Shown here piece after piece: positions 47,618 to 60,149 of a stretch of 64,000 nucleotides of DNA. This DNA comes from Straminergon stramineum (lineage: Eukaryota; Streptophyta; Bryopsida; Hypnales; Calliergonaceae): contig OY987271.1 in the NCBI GenBank assembly GCA_963920665.1, forward strand, positions 18,417,350-18,481,349. Reading direction: 5' to 3'. Under the pieces are notes generated by a model, which was not told the DNA's origin, searched no databases, and saw nothing but the letters and a program-made list of their open reading frames with translations. Positions within the stretch are counted from its first letter, which is position 1. Every line of letters starts with the position of its first letter. The position numbers and the translations under genes were made by a program.

Positions 47618-50600
47618 TTACAAGCATACTAGCAATGCCTTTAGAAATATATCATTGTTCAATTGACAGAAAGCATGATTACTCCATTCACTCTTGTACA
47701 ACATACAATTCGTGCAAAATACCTTCAGTCCTTTCATGTCCACTCGACCTTCAGAAGAATTTGTTTTTTTGCGGACATTTTTTTTCCTCTTCAGTACACG
47801 TTCCATCTTTGCTGCAGTGCCGATTGTTTCCTCCTCAACTACTACTATTGGTTCCTTAGCTGAATTCAATTCTCCCTTTTGCCGCTTCCCTGCTCTGAAT
47901 TCTAGATCTTCGTCCTTGTCACCCTTCGTGGCACAGTCCTACAACATTCAATGATATGTTAATTGAAGTCATGCAACAGAAACCAGTATGGAATGCATTT
48001 CTGTACACAAGCACATTCCCACTATATGTGTATTGCATTTTTGTAATGAACGTACCTTCTGTTTCTCTTTCGCTTCCACAACTCCGCCTATTGGGTGTGT
48101 CCCTTTCTTCAATGTTGCAATGGACTGAAACATAAATAATGGACAACAAATGCTTACAATCATTATTCAAGAGTCTTCAACATAAAGAACCCTTCATCTT
48201 AGACTGCAAAAACTTTTGAAATGTGAAGAAGGTACTTCCCGTTACCTGTTTGCCTTTGGCCTTCCCTTCATTTGTTTCATGAAGAGTTTCTTTAAGGTGA
48301 TGCCTTTCTATATCTACTGATGAATTTAAAGGCACTGCCACTGATTTAGCCCCCACAGCCATCATGACTTTTGTTTTACACACATGCTGACTTCCAAGAA
48401 CTGTAGTTGCCTTCTGACTTCCATTCAGAATCGGTGGCTCTTCCTCAGGCTCAATTACGTTGGTTGGATGTTCTCTGAGTGCAGAGGATTCTTCATTGTC
48501 TGATGTACTTGTATCTTCCTCTGATTCCTCTGATTCACTGTCTTCATCACTGGAGGACCTTGACTTGTCAATACATTCATCAGTAGGACTGCTCTGAAAT
48601 GTCTTTCCGTCTTCAACTTCCATCATTCCCTCCTTGTCATCCGTAGTTGCATACAAGTGAAGCTGAGATTGTGGATTTTCTTTTTCATTGCTGGAGTTCT
48701 GGAAGTGTGCAGCTTTCAACAATGCATTGGTCCTCCTCAAGTCGTCCAACTCGACCTCCCATTTCAATGCGAATTCTTCTAGAACCTCAAGCCGTTTCTG
48801 GAAGTCCACCGCAGCTTTTGTTGCGGCATTGCTTGTGGTAGCTATAGATCTTTGCCTCCTCCTCTCAGCAGCTTCTGCCTGCATAATCGCCCACTCTTTC
48901 TCTACCGCCTCGTGAAGCTCTGAAGGATATGGCTCTCGCTTCAAGTGTAGTGCCTACTCACAGTAGGGAAAGAGAAATCAACACTTCAGCTTAGTACTAT
49001 ATACCCCATTGTAAAATCATGATGAAAAAATTCGATATAGTGAACATAAAAGAAAGGCATTCATTAGTTGACGTCTTCACTTGTTAGTGTGTCCCCATGC
49101 CCTTAGTAGAACTATTTGATAGAAGTGGAAGACATGCTTCGTTCCACACGAAGAAGGTTGTTCCAAAGTTACCAATAAGACACTGTTTTTTAATCTTCTT
49201 TACATACACTTCTCATCCACTATGCAATTCTACATGAACAGGAAATTCTCATTTCATAGTAGTCTTCACATCTTGGACAACTTCTATCCAGCTTTGGTAT
49301 ACAAAGAATCAAACCTATACTACAACATAAACATCTCTTCATTCAAGAATAAAAGCAAGGGTTGATACTTACTAGCTTCACTAATACAGATTGCTCCAAT
49401 GATTTTTTTGTTGTATTCTTGGAGCCACGCCCTCTCGCAATTGTGGCCATCTTTGCAGACTTACCTTTATTCTCCGAGCTCTCTCTTATAGCTTTTAGTG
49501 CATCCCAATAGTCCTCAGAAAGGTCAGTAGGTCTAGGGAATCCCTTGTCAATGAGTTGGTTTACATTGTACCGAAATGTAATGAGGGCTGCCCCTGCCGC
49601 CTTCTTCAGATATTTTTCACTCAACTTATAAGAGTCCCCATAAATTTCGTAGTCGTGCATGAGACGCTCGTGAAGTCTATTCTTTGCTTCCTTTGTTTGT
49701 CCATCCCACCCTACTGTGGGGTCCATGTCTTTTACAAATGAAACTATGTCACTATGGAAAAGGCCGACCATTTTCCCTATCGGGAATCCAGACTTGTCCA
49801 CATGCAAAGGTCTCTTTCTTGTACTGTCTGACCTCAAGTCACTTTCGATGATTGCAGAAGAGGACGGAGGTGGACTCATGCCTTGTCTGGTGGTCCTTCC
49901 ATACTGGCTTGGTACAGTTCCCTCTACTTTCATCGCACACATGTCGGGCGGAAGCTGTGCACGCATCGCATATCTACCCTCTTCATAACGTCTTCGATCT
50001 TCGAATTCTCTTCCACGCCTATCGATGTCCCTCCAACCTCCATCATAGTAGGGGTCTGAAATTGCAAAGGAATGTTAAAAAACACAGTTGATGACTTCAC
50101 AGGAAGTAAAGAATGTCACTTTCATTTACAAGAGAAATTTCACATTTCTGAAAGGGCTAGCCTTCTACTGTGGACATGATGACTTAAAGGTCATTTTTCA
50201 TTCACTAACCGCTATGAATGCATCACTGAATTCCAACAATAACCATCATCACCGTATTCCAAAGCAAAGCCTAAGAATACCAAGAAAAAGTTGACCACGC
50301 TTCTAGGGATAGAACTCTACAGCCGTTCGTTCCCGTGGAACTCATTTTGTGTATCATGTTGTGAAACGAAATCCGCATAATGGAGTATGTTCACAAATCA
50401 TAGGTCCAATATGTCTTACAATGGTACATGACAATGACTACATGTTGAAGCAATTAAAAAAACGATAAGAACTTCTAAACTATTGGGCAAACATTCAAAG
50501 CAAAGCAAGACAGAACTTGTACCTCTACGGTCGTTCAGCTACTGACGACCTTCAAATGGTCCACCTCTGATGCCATACTCCGAAGCACGTCCTTGGTGCT

Positions 50601-51039
50601 CTCGGCCACCTCCATATGGAGGAGGAGACCACGGTCTGCAAAATGAACCTACAGATGGGACACCAGAACTCTGGCCATAAGGAGGAGGGAAGTCATCGCT
50701 CCATTCCTGCACATGTCTCCGCTCCCGCTCCGTATTCTGATAACCTGCCTCTAATGGTCGGACTGGACCTTCAACAATCGACATACACAAAGGCAGGTGT
50801 GGCTCCAACACTTCCTCTTCAAAAATGCTAGGTCCTTCTTCTGGGGATGCAACTGCCAGTTGGTCTTTGTTTTCTTTGTCGTCTGGAGACTGCACGTGAA
50901 CCTCCTTTTCTTTGGTCTCCATTTCATCATGTTTTGTATGTGCTTTGGATCGCACTGAATCTCCTTTCCTCTTCTTCATGGCCTTCTTCACTTTGTTGTT
51001 GACTGCTTTCCCTGGCCAAGTGTGATATTGTTCTTGACT
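47618..51039 (-). CDS. Multi-exon accessory protein of CACTA element 1 (plant-transposon 'Transposase_24'-like)
   Basis: Exons on the - strand, all with consistent phases: 51039-50550, 50055-49373, 48953-48246, 48124-48056, and 47938 onward (donor possible at 47,723, or read-through to the stop at 47,618). Donors include CTA|GTAAGT, CAG|GTAACG and AAG|GTACGT; acceptors ATACAG, TTTCAG, GAGTAG, TTTCAG and TTGTAG. The first exon is Lys-rich then Pro/Gly-rich (DDFPPPYGQSSG). The second holds the best domain: PLHVDKSGFPIGKMVGLFHS, then YWDALKAIRE, similar to the PF03004 protein of plant CACTA elements. The third is coiled-coil-like (ELHEAVEKEWAIMQAEAAER) followed by a Ser/Glu/Asp-acidic segment. 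The role, by analogy with TNPA-type proteins, would be binding element ends. The domain call is from pattern memory. Confidence 0.6.
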
Positions 51040-53466
51040 CTGTATCCAATAACATTGGAGTATCGAATTTGACAAAGAACAGAATAACATCAGTACCACA
51101 AGCAGTGGAAACAATGCAATGGATAGTGTGGACTTATGCTACAATGACGATCCTCAGTAGCAGATAGGCTACTTCAGCAAAGACATAGCCAGAAAGACTC
51201 AGGGATATGTTTGACATGATAGTAATGTAGATTGACAAAGTGCACAACCACGAATTCCAAAATGTACTATCCACTCTCGAACAATCTCTACTGCCACGCA
51301 TTGTGAAGCACATATGGTCGCTTGTCAAAATACACAGTGCCTATATTATAAAGTAGTGCAGGACTATGACTGTAGAAATCCATACTACGACTTCACGTCG
51401 ACAACAGGTATTGTGAGAAAATGACAAGAACCTTGTTATGTCATGCGTAGAATACACCACACGAGAGACAGGTTTTAAAGCTATGTATTGAACTCCATGA
51501 CGGAAGATGACAAAAGAGAAAAGTAGTCCATGAACAGAGATCTCAGAAATTCATGTCCACAAGCAAAATAAAAAAACACAAACTTCCAATGCACAATGGA
51601 GTTTACTTTCTATGACAATGAAAACATTAACATGGACATGAATATGAAGAGGTCAGCAGCCACATGTAGTGTATGCATTGGGAAATCAAACTTTGAAACA
51701 GAAGTCACGGCAAACCTATATAGTCTCCTAGTTCACTATTCATAGAATCTTCTACTACTAGAAAAGCTATGCAACTTTTCTTGTATAGACTGAAGTTGAA
51801 AAGAGTTGTATCAGCCCTTGCAGTGCGAGGAAGTTGTTCATGTATAGGTATACCAAAATTTAATATACATCAACCCCTTCACGGTATGCACAGCAAAAGC
51901 GAAGCAAGAAAACGGTAGGCAAAACAATTCATTGTTTTGATTTCACCTTCAATGACTTCACAGTTACGATGTACAACACACTAACAATTAATCTCAGTTT
52001 CTGCCGGTTTAGTTCACAAAATAACTCAGTATTGTTCGTGCATAGAAGTAAGAAACACGTACTAGAGTACAAGTCCGCAAATGTGGCCGTGCATCAGTTG
52101 ACCTACAACCTTATTCGTATATGTAATCATGATAATCTTTTGTTTATGTTTGATGACTACAAAGCTTTCAAATTAAGAGCTCCTTCAAACAGAGTTTCAT
52201 ACCTATGGCTCCAAATACATGTAAGAACTCTTGGATCAATTATCATATATAGAGCGTTACAATAATACATATGAAGTAAGCAGTGAAGCAAACGCCAAAA
52301 GGCTAATTGGCATTATACTTCAACTGGATATTGGTACGTGACTAACACGATGAAGACCTACTGGAAGTCTGGCACAAACTTTTTGACTGTTACCTTCTAT
52401 TTTGTCATTGCTAACACAAGTGTCACGATGAGGCCGAAGTTGCAAGCATGCCCAGCATAATCATAGGAAATACGAAACTTCAGGGTTATCACACACAATA
52501 TTGAAATGTTGTGTCATAATTCACTGGCGTCTAGACTCCATCGAATTCTTTGCATCGCCCAACGACTAATGATTGGAATGCAAAAATGACAAATTAAATT
52601 CATCCACAATCCACAGAAAATCATACAGTCCAGAATTCAAGATCGTTGAACATGATTACAACTTGTTCACTCCACTGCAAAATCAGCAATCGACAGATAT
52701 TAGAACCGCTACAAAGTCCCAAGAACATCAGAGATGACACAAATTTGAAGGCATGTTCGAAGAGACATTCCTGTCCGTTGAAAACTAGAGACCCTGGTAA
52801 ACAAATACAATATTGTTGGAGTTCTGGGCACCGAATTGTTGCACACAAATTCTGACATACATCTACAAAGGTCAAGTATGCAGTTGTGGGGACATTAGGA
52901 ACGTCACTGCTTGGATTTTACTTATCAACTGTGACATGAACAATAAGCAACAAAGTCCAATTCAGAAACTTCTGGCCAAGTCTGAAATTCGTAGTAGCAT
53001 TCAAGTCCATCGGCAAAAAGGAACAACACATTATTGCAACAAAAGCCGAACACTAAAAGCCTATTGCAGTGTTAAGTCGGAACTTTTCCTTTGCTTCAAA
53101 AGCACTCTGCTAGCAAGGCAATTTCTGAACACGCGGAATGAAACCCTACCGCCACAACGCATTGAATAACCGAATCAAAGACTAATGGAGCCACAAATTA
53201 GCATTCCTTAACGTTGGAAGAAAGGAACTACAGGTGGCCTCTACATAAAATTCGTAGCACCTACTCAGCGTAGAGTCCTTCAACGTTTACCTAAACGAGA
53301 GTGCACATAACTTCAGCCGCAAGAATATTGACAGCGCTAGAAAAACCCGCCGTGGGCCCATGCAGAAGCATGCATTGTAGTTTTCATTTCCTACGCACTA
53401 TGGAAAGGAAAGACAACACACCTCTATGGGAGCGGAGCTATTGCCAGCGACAAAGAGAACGTTTTG
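51040..53466. other. Region between accessory exons of CACTA element 1, no exon defined
   Basis: Could be a long first intron linking the ORF at 53,467-53,724 to the exon starting at 51,039. No further exon with good splice sites was found. Confidence 0.3.
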
Positions 53467-53724
53467 TTATAGTTGATGCAAGCTCCTCGTTGTCCTCCTC
53501 AGAATGATTGCGTCCAATACTATTGCTTGTTTTCTCGCATGCACTGTCTTGGCCACATGCAATTTGTCCCCACAGAACGTAGTACTCGTCTCTCCAGAAA
53601 AAGCAGGTCGTAGCGAAGCGGCTTCTGCGAATCCTGCGGCCACTAAGGTGCGCTCCACCGCATCGTGCAAAGCCTTTTTCCTTTGGTTTCGTAGTTGCTC
53701 GTATTCGGTGATGTCCATGTCCAT
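53467..53724 (-). CDS. Possible first exon of the CACTA accessory gene, 85 codons
   Basis: ATGGACATGGACATCACCGA opens an ORF beginning MDMDITEYEQLRNQRKKALH. This style of acidic start followed by a YExxR basic-helical stretch is frequent at the N-terminus of plant transposon-encoded proteins. It lies on the same strand as, and upstream of, the accessory exons. The donor is unclear (ATA|GTATTG is one option), so linkage is not shown. Confidence 0.35.
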   Translation of the reverse strand: MDMDITEYEQLRNQRKKALHDAVERTLVAAGFAEAASLRPAFSGETSTTFCGDKLHVAKTVHARKQAIVLDAIILRRTTRSLHQL

Positions 53725-55360
53725 TATCTAGTTCTACTTTAAAGAGTTGTCGATTGAAACGGTAGATGGAATGGCGAGACCTGGAAATGATAGTACCGAA
53801 GCATATTGAAATGTGTGATCGTTCTAGGGCAATTACGGGTATTCATTGCATCTGCCTTGAAGCAATGCCACGTGTCTAAACCACATGTGTGGAGTAATAG
53901 TCACAATTCCGTTCTAAGCGGACATTATTGTTGCTTGTTCACCTAAAATTGCATAGGCTATTGACGAAATCTGACTGTCATGAAGGAACATTTGAATTGC
54001 CTTTTCCATCTATAAGGCCTTCTCTAAAATAAATTGTGTCTTCGGTCCTTTGCCAAAGTGCCGAGGAATTGCCGATCATCATAATCGTTGTCCCAAAAAA
54101 TCATGCCGTCCAGCAGAGGAGTGGTAGAGCCGAAACATAGAATGCACATTATGAATACAACAAGTTGCAATTTCATTACAGTAGAATGTTTAATTAATTT
54201 GAGAAGCAAAAAAGTAGTGTCCATAATATATTTGGTGGAGTACCACAAGAGTATATAGAAATTATGAACAAAGTTCTACTGCATGAAGACTATATCCATT
54301 ATCTCAATCTGGCTTCTATTTAAGCAATTTCAAGTCATAAGCTCTAGCATGTCTTGCAATCGTAAAAGTAAGAGAGGTGTCTTCTTTTGTACCAAATAGT
54401 GAGGTCATCGTCGTCGTGGAGGGCCTAATCAAAGTCCTTTTCAGAAAAGGTAGTCACTTCAAAGACTATTGTACATATAATGGGAAGATCCAGGGCCTGT
54501 TGTTGTGCTGTACTTGTCATCGGTCACTTTGTAGTCAATGCGAAGTCCTTAGTTGTGAGGGTGTTTGTGTTCTAGTAGGGCACTTGTCACTAGCCAGCCT
54601 TGTTAAATTTTTTCTACAATGGAATGCGGTTTCATTTCTGTTGAACAAAAATTTGTCATTGGAATGTCATCTAGCATATCGTGCATGCCCTTAACTATAA
54701 GAAGCATTGAAGTTTTGTCTTCTGAATAGGGGAGTTCCAGTCATGGATTGAGTGACACGGGCCAACATTTATAGTGAATGCAAAGTATGATGTAAACAAA
54801 CACACATTTAGACTTTTGGTTCGATATACAGAACTCCGTTGGGTTTTACTTTGGGAAATGGAAACTGACGAGTCAAAATTCAAATATTGTGCACGTTCTG
54901 AGCATTGCAAAAGTGGTATATCTTGATATAGTTGCATACTACAACATGTGAATGAAATGAATGTAACGAGCTGTTGTTTCTGGATATACTTCATACAAGA
55001 AAGCAATATCGTATTAGGACTTCTCTTTGAAAGGTAGGAACGACCACGTTATGAAACGATTGTTTGAAGTGGATTTCATGTTTGACCTTGACTAATGGTA
55101 GTTCGGTCTATTTTGAAAGTGTCTTCAATAGTCTTGACATTTATAGAACCATATAGCTTCGCTGTGTAATAGCAATTCTAAGATGATCATAGTCTCTTAG
55201 TTTACCTCAAGTACTTTCCAACGGTATGCAAGCTGCATGAAGTGAAATTTAGTCACTTCTTTGAAGAAGCATGGAAAATTCTGCATTGTCATGAATTAAT
55301 GCTTCACTTATTGTACTGGATAACCCTATTATTCCAATGCAATAGAGAAGATTCATTCCT
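53725..55360. other. Presumed divergent promoter region inside CACTA element 1
   Basis: Between the - strand accessory gene and the + strand ORF at 55,361. Only short ORFs without domains. It may hold promoters for both directions, but no specific box is supported. Confidence 0.25.
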
Positions 55361-55583
55361 ATGGATTCAGGGAAATTGGGTGACAGAGGCACAGAAGGTA
55401 GAGTGACAGGAAAATGGACGAGGATTTCAAGAAGCTTTCCTAAGCATAAAGTACTACCGCATCCCCTATCTCTCCAGAGGTCAAACTCTATTTTGAAGTC
55501 TGAAGAGTCGACAATAATGCCTGAATTGGTGTCATCATCGCTAAAACCCATACGGGCACCATTGGGTAAGTGGAAAGTGAGTT

Positions 55584-56700
55584 CACTAGAAGAAAACACG
55601 CAGTCACCCGACTGCGAAATTTAGACACTCAGACGTCAGATCAGACATTAGGCATGTCGACGTAGGTGTCTAATCACATCGCGTCTACAAAAATAGGGGT
55701 CAAACATCCAAGAATCAGCTTGGACAGTGGCATGCTAAGCACCGGACATCCAAAAAAACACTGGTCAACGGGTGCTAGAACTCTGCCATGTGGCTACAAA
55801 TTTGGTGCCACGTGAGCACGGGTAGCCAGGTTGGCAATTTTCTCATCCATCCAATTTTGGTGATGTGGCATCTGATGTGTACATTGACCAGGGAGTCAAC
55901 ATTAGGTGACATGGCATCTTCGAATGCTGACATGGACGATTTTGGTGCGTGGAGAAGCCTCTTTTGGAGCTTTCTACATACGTATGAAAGATGTCTTTTC
56001 AGACATCACAAAGTCTAACACGATGTTGTCTTAGACACAACTATGTTAAAGACAATGTTTATGCGGAACATGCACTGCTGGTAAGCACTACGATTCTAAC
56101 GCCATTTGTGTTGTCTGAGGCTTTCATAGTGGGGCATTCGACATGGTTAAGGACATGTTCATGCAATTTTCTACTAGATGTGTGGTGCGTTGGATGTCAA
56201 CATTCACATGTACAACATTTTTACAAGTAACAAATCATTTTAGACAACATGTGCATGCTTCATACCAACGTGCTTGAAGATTGGGTTTGAGCATGGGATG
56301 TCTGAAATGACACTAACTAGTTAGGCAATTGAGAAGCACAAGTTTGTGTAGACAATGTTCAGGATGTGTATAGGGCTATGTTTAATGACATGCATGCATA
56401 GCTTTTGATGCTTCCACGTTTAGGGCAAGCTTAGATGTGATAGCAATGTGCACTATGAGACGTGAATGAAGACATGTTGTAGACTTCACGGACATTGACA
56501 CTAAATTGAAGGGGTCTAGGATTAAGTCCTACCTAACCACATGGTGCATTCCTATGTGCGCTTGTAGACAGACATTGAGACATCAAAACAATGCAGTGCA
56601 ACATTGCAATGATCGTGAGGACATTGAACATTAGACATTGTGCCCACATTTGAAGAGACCTAAACAACACTCTCGCATGGCACGTATTTACCAAAGTTGG
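55584..56700. repeat. Left subterminal repeat region of CACTA element 2
   Basis: Recurrent AGACA(T/C), TTAGACA and GACATGG motifs in both orientations over about 1.1 kb, with no ORF of note. Likely transposase-binding region. Confidence 0.6.
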
Positions 56701-57266
56701 TTTTACACTATATCAATGAATGACATTGCATAGCAAGAGAGCTTAGCACAATCACAATATTTGAAATACATGCACCATTGAATGGAGGAACCTTTAGGCA
56801 AACAAAAAATATCATATTCATATATAGGTAAAGTGTTGCAAGGAAAACAAATCTCCATGAGGATAACAAAGCTTTTATAAAAGGCAATATAGCACAACAT
56901 GCCCCACAAAAAATATGATAGACACTAAACCCGTTTAGATAATCATGAAATAGTGCCACCAAGAAGTTCTCACAATGTTGCGTGAAGCGTCCTCTACGTC
57001 TAAGCAAACATCTAAGCGTTGAAGGCAAGGTCTCCATGGATAGGAAGAGTCCTGCAAACAAATGCTAGACGTTAGTGACAATGGACAAACAAACAACTGA
57101 AGGCCTACCAGCCACATATCCATGCTTTTGAGAGAATCAAAACACACCTCAATGGTCATTTCTTCCATGATGCTTCTCCTTTTTTGGGTTGCCCCCCTCC
57201 TATAGAGAGATTGGGTTTGGGCACTTGTTACATGGTTCCCTTCGTAGCCTTCACAGTGGTGACCAC
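56701..57266. other. Unassigned part of CACTA element 2
   Basis: Between the left subterminal repeats and the small spliced gene. It contains overlapping ORFs on both strands without recognisable domains; it could hold 3' UTR of the - strand gene. Confidence 0.25.
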
Positions 57267-57817
57267 TTATGTTGGCTTTGGTGTTGGCTTCAAGGTCCTT
57301 GTCACACCATTGACGCGAGACGACAATCCCGTAGATGGAAGATTTGCAACCTGATTGCACATAATACTACCATACATACTATTAGAACTAAATGATAAAA
57401 CACTATAATAAGAGAGAGATACAAAATGTCCAATACAATGTCTAAAACAATACACCAATGTCTAGCTCCCATCTATGTTCTTGTCCTGTCCAACATGAGA
57501 AATACCTCTCGAGGGTTGGATTGCCCTGCCAAAGCAATAGGAGTACCCTCTCCCTTGACGGATGCAAGCTGAGCCACTATGGAATATGGATCCGCAGGGA
57601 TGTCCATGGGAGTGCTCACCGCGTTATCAACAAGCGTTGAAGGGGGGTTAAGGGCCACTCCGTCAATGCCGGGCGTGGTACCCGTAGCAACATCAACCTT
57701 AATCTGTTCGGGATCAATGTCTCCTGCATTGTCTAGTGGATGGTCCATCAAGTAATCAACCTCAAGCTCCGCATCCTCATCTGCATCCACGCCAACATTT
57801 GCACCAACTTCACCAGC
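57267..57817 (-). CDS. Small spliced ORF inside CACTA element 2
   Basis: Exon 57817-57506 (104 codons, acceptor TGTGTAG, donor GAG|GTATTTC) joins in phase 0 to exon 57350-57267 (27 codons plus TAA, acceptor AATCAG). The protein is acidic at first (DADEDAELEVDYLMDHPLDN), then Pro/Thr-rich (DGVALNPPSTLVDNAVSTPM, TLKPTPKPT). An upstream exon with the start codon must exist but is not identified. No family recognised. It may be a remnant of a TNPA-like gene or a captured host fragment. Confidence 0.35.
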
Positions 57818-58530
57818 CTACACAGCATTGGTTCTATCTCCATCAACGTCACCTGTAGCAGTGTTGTGACCGTGAAAGACTTGGGGAATATCGATGTAGA
57901 TGTTGCCCTACAAGAGTGCCAGGCCTGCAGGCGTTGATGCAAATATCTAATGCTGTACACTGTCAGGGCCAAAGGATTGCACAAGAAAACGGATCAAGTT
58001 ATTCATCTCAGCAAGATGACCTCTAATCTCTGACCTTCATATATTTCAAGATATCAAAAAGGGCGTCTAAGTATAGGGATTTCCAAAAGGATGTGACTCA
58101 AGCAACATAGCTATTGCTGTAGGCAGAAACTGAGATTCAACACGCACAAGGCCTTGATCACTGATCATGACAACACAAGTCTCACAATTACCAATTTGAA
58201 CACCATATGACTGCAACAACACGGTCCCATGGTCTTGGAATTTCACCATGACATTTAGACATCTTAGACGTCCACAACAACGGATTTACATCAACAGCGA
58301 CATGCAATCTCACCAAAATAATCAATAAAAATATAAGCCCAAGCCCAAGCACCAACACCTTGGGGGGCACAGCCAATCCATGTCAACACAAATAATTTAA
58401 AACATCAGGGGGGCTTCCAATGGGGGCCTCAATGTTCATAAACATAAACTACGTTTCCTGACCTATTAAAACCCTAAACCCACAGAGGGGCGAGAATCTG
58501 TAGTTAACAACTAGAATCAGATTGTTTGCT
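57818..58530. other. Unassigned part of CACTA element 2
   Basis: No defined exon; may hold upstream exons and the promoter of the - strand ORF at 57.3-57.8 kb. A (CCCAAG)-type short repeat occurs near 58,340. Confidence 0.25.
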
Positions 58531-59480
58531 TCAATGTCCAAAACAGTGTTTGCATCCACATTGACATGTCCGCACCAAGACTAAGACCTCGTACCAAGCA
58601 TCAAATGACCGGATTTGTGGCATCACACAAGCATTCTCACCCTAAAACTAACGACAACCCTAATTAAAGCTCGACAAAGGCCCCTTGAGGACAAGGGTTG
58701 AGGATCAAGGCAACATGATCAAGGCAACAAGTTCACTGAGATTATCCCCCCCTAAGCCCTAACATAGAAATAAGAAGACGTTGTAATGGAATCGGACCGC
58801 CTTGACTCAATGTCGAAAACAGGGTCCAAGACAGCGTTGAGACGGCCGCACTAAGACTAAGACCTCGTACCAAGCATCAAACGACTGGATTTGTGGCATC
58901 ACACAAGCGTTCTCACCCTAAAACTAACGACAACCCTAATTAAAGTTTGACAAAGGCTCCTTGAGGACAAGGGTTGAGGATGAAGGCAACACAATCAAGG
59001 CAACAAGTTCACTGAGATTATCCCTCCCCTAAGCCTTGACATAGAAATAAGAAGACGTTGTAATGGAATCGGACCGCCTTGATTCAATGTCAAAAACAGG
59101 GTCCAAGACAGTGTTGAGACGGCTGCACTAAGACTGAGACCTCGTACCAAGCATCAAACGACTGGATTTGTGGCATCACACAAGCGTTCTCACCCTAAAA
59201 CTAACGACAACCCTAATTAAAGTTTGACAAAGGCTCCTTGAGGACAAGGGTTGAGGATGAAGGCAACACAATCAAGGCAACAAGTTCACTGAGATTATCC
59301 CTCCCCTAAGCCTTGACATAGAAATAAGAAGACGTTGTAATGGAATCGGACCGCCTTGATTCAATGTCGAAAACAGGGTCCAAGACATCATTGAGACGGC
59401 CGCACTAAGACTGAGACCTCGTACCAAGCATCAAACGACTGGATTTGTGGCATCACACAAGCGTCGTCACCCTAAAACTC
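58531..59480. repeat. 277-bp tandem array, about 3.4 copies, inside CACTA element 2
   Basis: The marker CT(A/G)AGACCTCGTACCAAGC occurs at 58,581, 58,857, 59,134 and 59,411, spacing 276-277 bp. Units share ATCACACAAGC, ACCCTAAAACTAACGACAAC, CTTGAGGACAAGGGTTGAGG and AATAAGAAGACGTTG. The two middle copies are nearly identical and the outer ones more diverged. The array stops within the fourth unit after ACCCTAAAACT. Confidence 0.95.
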
Positions 59481-59958
59481 ACTTGGATTGTGTAGGCGGC
59501 TACTTCTATGGAGGTTTTGGGTGGATGCAATGGGCGCCTTGGCTGCCTCCATTGTTGAGGTGAGTGATGTGGCCACAACCCCCTCCAAAAAGTTCTTGAA
59601 AATGCTGAGACCTGCACTATCCCTATCAAGATCATAATCTCCTTCTATTAAAGCTCCTTCTCCACTTGGATTTGGAAGACAACTATGCGCACCTGAGTGA
59701 AGTGTCATGTTGCACACAAAAGATTGCTCTCAATTCCAAAGCTAAATTTTTGAACAGTCTGCAAGAAGATGCCTTAGGGTTCCACGCAACAGGCAAAAGT
59801 CGGCAGCCACTTTTTTAGGGTTCCGTAGTCATGACAGTACATCATAACGTCCATTCCAATGTCTTCTAAGACATCTAAGAGTCCCAAGTGGCACACCTTT
59901 TTAAACCATTTCTGTCAAAATAGATGACAACAACAGTAGTATAATATAATTTCAAAAT

Positions 59959-60090
59959 CTTGGAGGCTTGCCCATGTTTCCATATTTTTTTTATGAAGAT
60001 GCTTGGAGGCCTACACATGTTTGCACATTTTTTTTGATTTTATGAAGATGCTTGGAGGCCTACACATGTTTGCATATTTTTTTTAATTGG
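59959..60090. repeat. Short tandem repeat, three units of 43-49 bp
   Basis: CTTGGAGGC(T/C)T(G/A)C(C/A)CATGTTT followed by a T run starts at 59,959, 60,002 and 60,051. It lies in the right half of CACTA element 2. Confidence 0.8.
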
Positions 60091-60149
60091 GTGCAAAACA
60101 TGTCTCCATTTTTTTCCTAAGTGGGCTTTAAGGGCCTACAAATTTTTTC

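Noticed and set aside
41191..55583. CACTA element closing before 55,584
   Set aside because: No TTCTTCTAGTG-type right end was found; CTTCTAGTAG near 42,765 and GTCTAGTGG near 57,730 do not extend into terminal similarity.
57267..57817. Calling the small gene in CACTA element 2 a TNPA homologue
   Set aside because: Splice phases are consistent, but no conserved motif supports that family name.
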